In this document: in pieces, positions 59,353 through 64,000 of the stretch
Layout of the letters: each line of letters opens with the position of its first letter
Numbering within the stretch: the first letter of the stretch is position 1
From: Daejeonia sp002484105
GTDB taxonomy: Bacteria; Bacteroidota; Bacteroidia; Flavobacteriales; Weeksellaceae
Direction: 5' to 3'
DNA length: 64,000 nucleotides
Assembly (NCBI RefSeq): GCF_051175565.1
Contig: NZ_CP195105.1
Coordinates: forward strand, 1,922,001-1,986,000
The notes under the pieces: model-generated
The model's input: the letters and a program-made list of their open reading frames with translations, nothing else
Told to the model about the DNA's origin: nothing
The model's database searches: none
Translations under genes and position numbers: made by a program

Positions 59353-61320
59353 TTAATTTTTGTTTTCTTTCATTTTTCCGTTTTTGAAGCGTTCGCTGGC
59401 GGTCTGATAATAAGAAACTGTAAGATTCTGTAATGTGGGGTCTGCAGTTTTGGTTTCTGTTGTAATCTGTTTTTTCACCGGATCAAAGCCGAATTGTTTC
59501 ACCTCTCTGCGGTCATTGATCTGGGTAAAAATATTGTTTTTCAGAAGTCCCAGCGTGCGGTAATTGCCCATCAATGCACGTTCTTCATTGGTTTTCATCC
59601 GGAAAATATCCTTGCCATAGAATGCAGAATCGAAAGTCCATCCCAAGAGTGAAAACAACGTAGGCATTACATCAATCTGTGAAACAAGTTTTCCTACTTC
59701 CTGAGGCTGACGTCCAGTATTATAGAGGATTGCCGGAATATGATGTTTTTCGGGGGTGATCTCCCATTTCCCGGCACTGCTGGCACAGTGATCGGCAATA
59801 ATTACAAAAACAGTATTTTTGAACCAGGGTTTTGCACGGGCTGCATCCATGTATTTTCCGAGTGCATAATCGGTATAGCGTACTGCTGCATTGCGCGTTC
59901 CCTGCGGAAGATTGATTTTTCCTGCCGGGAAAGAATAAGGTTTATGGTTGGAAGTCGTCATCACAAACTGGAAGAAAGGTTTTCCCGAATGTGCTTCGGT
60001 ATCGGCTCTTTTCAGGGACTGACGGTAGATGTCTTCGTCGCAGATTCCCCATGCGTTTTCAAAGGTTACGTCCTTGTCTTCAATACTGGTTCTGGTGGTT
60101 TTGATCTTTTCCGGAAGCGGATTTCCCCGGTTTCTGTCCACAATGGCAAATCCTTGTCCGCCAAAAAAGGCATTCATGTTGTCAAAATATCCATCACCTC
60201 CATAAATGAAGGAAAGTTGGTAATCTTTCTTGCGGAGAACTGTGGCAACGGAAAAAAGTTTTTCATTATCCTGACGCCTGACAATGCTGTTTCCCGGTGT
60301 TGGAGGGACGGAAAGGGTTAGAGCTTCCATCCCGCGAACTGTCCGCGTGCCGGTTGCATAAAGGTTGGTGAAATAAATACTTTGTGCCGCCATTTTTTCG
60401 TAATTCGGCGTCAGTTGATCTTGATTTCCGAATTTGGTAAGAAAATCTGCACTGAAACTTTCGATACAGATCAGCACAATATTCGGTCTTTGTGAATTAT
60501 TTTCTCCGTTGACCGTTCTCGTGATATTGTCCCATACGGGGCTGATATAATGATCATCATCCTGCAAAAGTTCTTTTTTGATGATGGAAAAAGCCTGTTT
60601 GTCAGGCAGGGTTCTGTAGAATTTTTTATAATCAAGTTCGTTGGTACGATACGCATTGAAGAAAGAAAAAGCACCGTTTTTTGTCAGTTCGTTAATATAG
60701 GCATTGTTACTGTACTCCGACTGGTCATTTTTAAGGAAAAATAATCCAGCAGTACCCAGTGCGAGAATCAGAACCGTGTTGCCCAGTCTTTTTCCGAACC
60801 GCATTTGGCTCTGGAAAGCACTGTGAAAGATTTTCTTTTTCCAGAATACAAAAAATATGATACTAATCACGGCCAACAGACCGATCAACAAAAGAGGTAT
60901 AGGGTAGGACTGATTGATATTGGAAACGACTTCATAGGTATAAATCAGATAGTCGACAGCAATAAAATTGAATCTTGTTTTGAACTCGTCCCAGAATGGA
61001 AATTCTGCAGCAAAAGCAAACAGACTGATGAACAGCATCAAAAACAGGATCAGCCAGGTAGCCGTTCTATCGGCTTTACTTCCGATCCATCTGGAAGGCA
61101 TCAGCAAAAGATAAATGCTGTAAAAGAAGCAAAATGCAAGGGAAACAGTGAAATCATATATCAATCCCTGTCCAAAAACACGCAACAGCGAAGGCAGGGA
61201 ATCTTTAATATTTCCGAACGACAGCATTACCAGCGTCAGGCGTACCAAAAATGAAAACAATAGGTAATACAATACAAATGCTGCCAGCGCAGCATATCTT
61301 CCCGAAAAAAGTTTTTTCAT
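59353..61320 (-). CDS. LTA synthase/MdoB-type sulfatase-fold membrane protein
   Basis: A 655-residue protein with five predicted transmembrane helices (~10-215) and a periplasmic alkaline-phosphatase/sulfatase-fold domain (~270-610). The nucleophile region is ATGTRTVRGMEAL (Thr, ~327), and metal ligands are NIVLICIESFSAD (~280), VIIADHCASS (~520) and TPEKHHIPAIL (~535). Family members transfer phosphoglycerol to glycans or polymers; the acceptor in this lineage is unknown. No signal of truncation. It has its own -7 box. Confidence 0.92.
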   Translation of the reverse strand: MKKLFSGRYAALAAFVLYYLLFSFLVRLTLVMLSFGNIKDSLPSLLRVFGQGLIYDFTVSLAFCFFYSIYLLLMPSRWIGSKADRTATWLILFLMLFISLFAFAAEFPFWDEFKTRFNFIAVDYLIYTYEVVSNINQSYPIPLLLIGLLAVISIIFFVFWKKKIFHSAFQSQMRFGKRLGNTVLILALGTAGLFFLKNDQSEYSNNAYINELTKNGAFSFFNAYRTNELDYKKFYRTLPDKQAFSIIKKELLQDDDHYISPVWDNITRTVNGENNSQRPNIVLICIESFSADFLTKFGNQDQLTPNYEKMAAQSIYFTNLYATGTRTVRGMEALTLSVPPTPGNSIVRRQDNEKLFSVATVLRKKDYQLSFIYGGDGYFDNMNAFFGGQGFAIVDRNRGNPLPEKIKTTRTSIEDKDVTFENAWGICDEDIYRQSLKRADTEAHSGKPFFQFVMTTSNHKPYSFPAGKINLPQGTRNAAVRYTDYALGKYMDAARAKPWFKNTVFVIIADHCASSAGKWEITPEKHHIPAILYNTGRQPQEVGKLVSQIDVMPTLFSLLGWTFDSAFYGKDIFRMKTNEERALMGNYRTLGLLKNNIFTQINDRREVKQFGFDPVKKQITTETKTADPTLQNLTVSYYQTASERFKNGKMKENKN

Positions 61321-61336
61321 GCAATCTTTTTTTTTG

Positions 61337-61344
61337 CAAAGCTA
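61337..61344 (-). promoter_or_regulatory. -7 promoter element of the sulfatase-fold gene
   Basis: TAGCTTTG on the minus strand matches TAnnTTTG, 16 bases before the ATG. Confidence 0.5.
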
Positions 61345-61423
61345 ACTATTTAGTGTGATGATCTTCCGATTCAGGAAAATTTAATTTCTTTTAAAGAAAT
61401 CTGTAGAAACTTGACAAAAATCT

Positions 61424-61431
61424 TATTTTTG
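61424..61431 (+). promoter_or_regulatory. -7 promoter element of the small lipoprotein gene
   Basis: TATTTTTG matches TAnnTTTG, 15 bases before ATG 61447. Confidence 0.5.
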
Positions 61432-61446
61432 TAAAAAATTAGAACA

Positions 61447-61674
61447 ATGAAAAAAATCTTAGCTATTGCATTTGTAGGAGTACTGGCCATCAGTTGCTCC
61501 AAAAAACCGGATCATTCTTTACAGGATTCTAACGTGATGTTGCAGGAACCAGCTTCCAAAACTGCAGATTCTGCAACGGCCCAACACCCGGTGGATCAGG
61601 GCGCAACGGAGGTGTCAGCTGCTGCTTCCGAGACTTCCGCTCCGGCAAAAACAGACTCTGCAGAAACCAAATAA
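61447..61674 (+). CDS. Small lipoprotein of unknown function
   Basis: A 75-residue protein with a lipoprotein signal (LAISC, Cys17) and an Ala/Ser/Thr/Glu-rich mature part of low complexity (ASKTADSATAQHPVDQGATE). It has no recognisable domain. It is followed 14 bases on by a lipoprotein cytochrome c gene and is probably on the same message. Both begin with the same kind of signal (MKKI/L..., SCSKK after the lipid Cys). Confidence 0.75.
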   Translation: MKKILAIAFVGVLAISCSKKPDHSLQDSNVMLQEPASKTADSATAQHPVDQGATEVSAAASETSAPAKTDSAETK

Positions 61675-61688
61675 TCCATTTTTGTGAT

Positions 61689-62084
61689 ATGAAAAAACTT
61701 CTTCCCGCCGTATTGCTCCTTTTATTGTTTTCTTGCTCCAAAAAAGAAGAATCTTCCTCTATACCGGATATGGGAAATATGATGGACAGCAGTAAAAAAA
61801 CAGAAAGCAAACCCGCCGTTACAGGAGACCAGTCTCTGGCAGGCTATCAAATGATCGGCAGTTCCGACTGCATGAGCTGTCATAAAGATAATGCCAAATT
61901 TATTGGTCCATCTTATAAGGAAATTGCAGACAAATATACGCTGCAGGATGAGGCTTATCTTGCTGATAAAATCATAGAAGGAGGAAGTGGCGTCTGGGGA
62001 CAGGTACCAATGCAGGCGCATCCAGGTATATCAAAGGAGGAAGCTAAAAAAATGGTAGAATATATCCTGAGCATGAAGAAATAA
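61689..62084 (+). CDS. Lipoprotein cytochrome c (class I)
   Basis: A 131-residue lipoprotein (lipobox LLFSC, Cys16) with a low-complexity linker (~18-45) and a cytochrome c fold. The haem motif CMSCH (~61-65) is preceded by AGYQMIGSSD, the axial Met is in GQVPMQAHPGIS (~107), and the last helix is KEEAKKMVEYILSM. Small monohaem electron carrier, attached to a membrane by its lipid. Electron partners are unknown; the CcsBA haem-attachment gene lies at 34386. Confidence 0.93.
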   Translation: MKKLLPAVLLLLLFSCSKKEESSSIPDMGNMMDSSKKTESKPAVTGDQSLAGYQMIGSSDCMSCHKDNAKFIGPSYKEIADKYTLQDEAYLADKIIEGGSGVWGQVPMQAHPGISKEEAKKMVEYILSMKK

Positions 62085-62104
62085 GTTTTGGAATATATTT
62101 TCTT

Positions 62105-62132
62105 ACAGACAGCTCCAGAGGCTGTCTTTTTT
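62105..62132 (+). terminator. Terminator of the cytochrome c gene
   Basis: Arms AGACAGC and GCTGTCT around a seven-base loop, followed by T's. It ends only 13 bases before the lysS -7 box. Confidence 0.8.
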
Positions 62133-62145
62133 GTTTGAAAATCAT

Positions 62146-62153
62146 TATTTTTG
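62146..62153 (+). promoter_or_regulatory. -7 promoter element of lysS
   Basis: TATTTTTG matches TAnnTTTG, 25 bases before ATG 62179. Confidence 0.55.
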
Positions 62154-62178
62154 CAATTCAAAAAAAATCAGTTTACAC

Positions 62179-63873
62179 ATGTCATTATCAGAACAGGAAA
62201 TTATCCGGCGCGAAAAACTGCAGAAACTCACTGCAATGGGCATCAATCCGTATCCCGCGGCAGAATATAAAGTCACCGACAATACAGCATATCTGAAGAA
62301 GAATTTTGAAGATGGGAAAAAAGTGAAGGTTGCCGGCCGCCTGATGTCAAGGAGAATACAGGGGAAGGCTAGTTTTGCAGAATTGCAGGACAGTACCGGA
62401 AAAATCCAGATCTACTTCAACCGTGATGAAATCTGCCCTGATGACGACAAAACACTGTATAACGAAGTCTACAAACATCTTCTGGATATCGGTGATATTA
62501 TCGGTGTCGAAGGCGAAATGTTCAAAACACATGTGGGAGAAATTACGGTATTGGTGAAAAATTTTACGCTTCTGTCCAAATCTCTTCGTCCGCTACCGCA
62601 GCCGCGTGTGGACGACCATGGAAATGTTTTTGATGCCTTCAACGATCCAGAACAGCGTTACAGACAGCGCTATGTCGACCTGATTGTCAATCCGCAGGTG
62701 AAGGATATCTTTATCAAAAGAACAAAACTGTTCAATGCCATGCGCCAGTTTTTTAATGATTTCGGATATATGGAAGTGGAGACCCCAATCCTGCAGTCCA
62801 TTCCCGGAGGTGCTGCTGCAAGACCTTTTATTACGCATCATAATGCATTAGATATTGATCTTTACCTGAGAATTGCAGACGAACTTTATCTGAAAAGACT
62901 CATCGTGGGAGGATATGAAGGCGTTTATGAATTTTCTAAAAATTTCCGTAATGAAGGAATGGACAGAACCCATAATCCCGAATTTACTGCCATGGAAATT
63001 TATGTGGCCTATAAGGATTACAACTGGATGATGAACTTTACCGAAAAGCTGCTTGAGCATTGCGCTTATGCCGTAAATGGTACTACAAAGGCTGTTTTCG
63101 GAGATCAGGAAATTGACTTCAAAGCACCTTATCATCGAATATCGATGACGGATGCGATCATTCAGTATACTGGATTTGACATTACCGGAAAATCTGAAGA
63201 AGAGATTCGTGAATTTGCAAAATCGATAGGTATTGATGTGGATGATACGATGGGTAAAGGAAAACTGATTGATGAGATTTTTGGTGAAAAATGTGAAGGA
63301 AATTTTATCCAGCCTACTTTTATTACTGATTATCCGGTAGAAATGTCTCCTCTAACCAAAAAACACAGAAGCAAAGAAGGTTTAACAGAACGTTTCGAGC
63401 TGATGGTTTGTGGTAAGGAAATTGCGAATGCCTATTCTGAACTGAATGATCCTATTGACCAGAGAGAACGTTTTGAAGAACAGCTTCGGCTTTCCGAAAA
63501 AGGTGATGACGAAGCCATGTTTATCGATCAGGATTTCCTGCGTGCCTTGGAATATGGCATGCCGCCGACTTCTGGTCTTGGAATTGGGATGGATCGACTC
63601 GTAATGTTCCTTACCAACCAGTCCTCTATTCAGGAAGTGCTGTTTTTCCCACAGATGAAACCGGAGAAATCCTCTTCCAAGGTAGAGCTGAACGATGATG
63701 AAAACAAAATTCTCGAACTCCTTGCCGTTGGTGAAGCGCATTTATTGGCGGATGTTAAAGAAAAATCAGAACTTTCCGGTAAAAAATGGGACAAATCTGT
63801 CAAAACTTTAACAAAAAACAATCTGGTAAAAGTTGAAAAAGTCAACGACGAACTGAAGATCCAGAAAATTTAA
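62179..63873 (+). CDS. lysS: Lysyl-tRNA synthetase (class II)
   Basis: A 564-residue class II synthetase charging tRNA-Lys. N-terminal OB-fold anticodon domain (~50-145: VKVAGRLMSRRIQGKASFAELQD), then the catalytic core with motif 2 FSKNFRNEGMDRTHNPEFTAMEIY (~255) and motif 3 GLGIGMDRLVMFLTNQSSIQEV (~475). About 70 residues follow the core (LNDDENKILELLAVGEAHLLADVKEKSEL...), probably a winged-helix extension like that in other Bacteroidota LysRS. An in-frame ATG at 62131 would add 16 residues of no conserved sequence and precedes the promoter. ATG 62179 is used. Confidence 0.97.
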   Translation: MSLSEQEIIRREKLQKLTAMGINPYPAAEYKVTDNTAYLKKNFEDGKKVKVAGRLMSRRIQGKASFAELQDSTGKIQIYFNRDEICPDDDKTLYNEVYKHLLDIGDIIGVEGEMFKTHVGEITVLVKNFTLLSKSLRPLPQPRVDDHGNVFDAFNDPEQRYRQRYVDLIVNPQVKDIFIKRTKLFNAMRQFFNDFGYMEVETPILQSIPGGAAARPFITHHNALDIDLYLRIADELYLKRLIVGGYEGVYEFSKNFRNEGMDRTHNPEFTAMEIYVAYKDYNWMMNFTEKLLEHCAYAVNGTTKAVFGDQEIDFKAPYHRISMTDAIIQYTGFDITGKSEEEIREFAKSIGIDVDDTMGKGKLIDEIFGEKCEGNFIQPTFITDYPVEMSPLTKKHRSKEGLTERFELMVCGKEIANAYSELNDPIDQRERFEEQLRLSEKGDDEAMFIDQDFLRALEYGMPPTSGLGIGMDRLVMFLTNQSSIQEVLFFPQMKPEKSSSKVELNDDENKILELLAVGEAHLLADVKEKSELSGKKWDKSVKTLTKNNLVKVEKVNDELKIQKI

Positions 63874-63897
63874 AATGCCTTAACATAAAGATAGCAG

Positions 63898-63925
63898 AGC
63901 GGATTTTTTTAATCCGCTTTTTTTT
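63898..63925 (+). terminator. Terminator of lysS
   Basis: Arms AGCGGATT and AATCCGCT around a five-base loop, followed by a T-run. Confidence 0.75.
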
Positions 63926-63936
63926 GTTGATTTTCA

Positions 63937-64000
63937 TTATTCTAAGTACGGATTGTTCTTGATCCATGTTTCTTGATCCCTGCTTAGTCCACAAGTATTC
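63937..64000 (-). CDS. 3' end of a gene continuing past the window
   Basis: A minus-strand frame enters from beyond 64000 and stops at 63939-63937, coding for 20 residues ending RDQETWIKNNPYLE. The ending looks like real protein and lies sensibly beyond the lysS terminator, but 20 residues is too short for a family call. The frame could also be chance. Confidence 0.3.
   Translation of the reverse strand, partial: NTCGLSRDQETWIKNNPYLE

Noticed and set aside
1..64000. tRNA or rRNA genes
   Set aside because: No cloverleaf-like or rRNA-like sequence was recognised on either strand, though a covariance search was not possible.

Overview
The window reads as the chromosome of a flavobacterium of the Chryseobacterium group (Weeksellaceae). 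This rests on promoters of the Bacteroidota type (TAnnTTTG at -7, sometimes TTG at -33) ahead of many genes, an absence of obvious Shine-Dalgarno sequences, a 288-residue primary sigma factor without region 1.1, and lineage-typical families (GldI, DUF4294, MnmD, an OMP_b-brl_3 receptor, a CcsB-CcsA fusion, a LysRS with a C-terminal extension). No rRNA, tRNA, prophage or CRISPR array was seen.

Layout. 1-3.5 kb is a disturbed edge: an IS4-type transposase runs off the left end, followed by about 0.4 kb without a gene, a SWIM zinc-finger protein and a truncated WYL-regulator tail. 3.5-6 kb is thrS-infC, with infC probably starting at a non-canonical ATA and with rpmI-rplT absent from its usual place. 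6-11 kb holds a Crp/Fnr regulator coupled to an adenine deaminase, and a copper locus (DUF3347 protein plus a multicopper oxidase fused to a barrel-like tail). 11-29.3 kb is mostly housekeeping: rpoD, a 2H phosphoesterase, an S1/P1 nuclease, a universal stress protein, uvrA, DUF421, GNAT, an exported deformylase-like protein lacking the metal-binding Cys, rpe, an M42 peptidase, DUF4294, Nudix, mnmD, ilvE, two PPIase lipoproteins (GldI and a cyclophilin-FKBP fusion), an SGNH hydrolase, era and DoxX. 29.5-38.9 kb is envelope and respiration: LptF/G permease, a LolA-like protein, FtsK, CcsBA, an SPFH protein and a small Arc-type protein. 39-49.4 kb holds a peroxiredoxin-thioredoxin-DUF6952 cluster, aspC, a threonine aldolase-like enzyme, an outer-membrane receptor, mltG-dapF, a Tyr/Asn-rich lipoprotein, pnuC and lipB. 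49.4-52 kb is a second copper locus: a small Cys-containing protein and an OprC/NosA-like receptor. 52-59.35 kb is a complete trp operon. 59.35-64 kb has an LTA-synthase-type sulfatase, a small lipoprotein, a lipoprotein cytochrome c, lysS and the tail of one more gene.

The trp operon (trpE, a four-helix-bundle gene, trpG, D, C, F, B, A, all on the minus strand) is the most interesting part. Upstream of trpE, too short for ordinary gene finding, is a 19-residue leader peptide with three consecutive Trp codons, preceded by a good flavobacterial promoter and followed by overlapping antiterminator and terminator hairpins: a ribosome-mediated attenuator. The leader ATG lies only four bases after the -7 element, so the transcript should be nearly leaderless. 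The operon looks more AT-rich than its flanks, and its gene junctions carry at least four families of short degenerate repeats that run into the coding ends of trpA, B, D, E and F. One family forms inverted repeats around the four-helix-bundle gene, suggesting a small mobile cassette.

All calls come from reading translated sequence and motifs. No database search, alignment or structure prediction was run.
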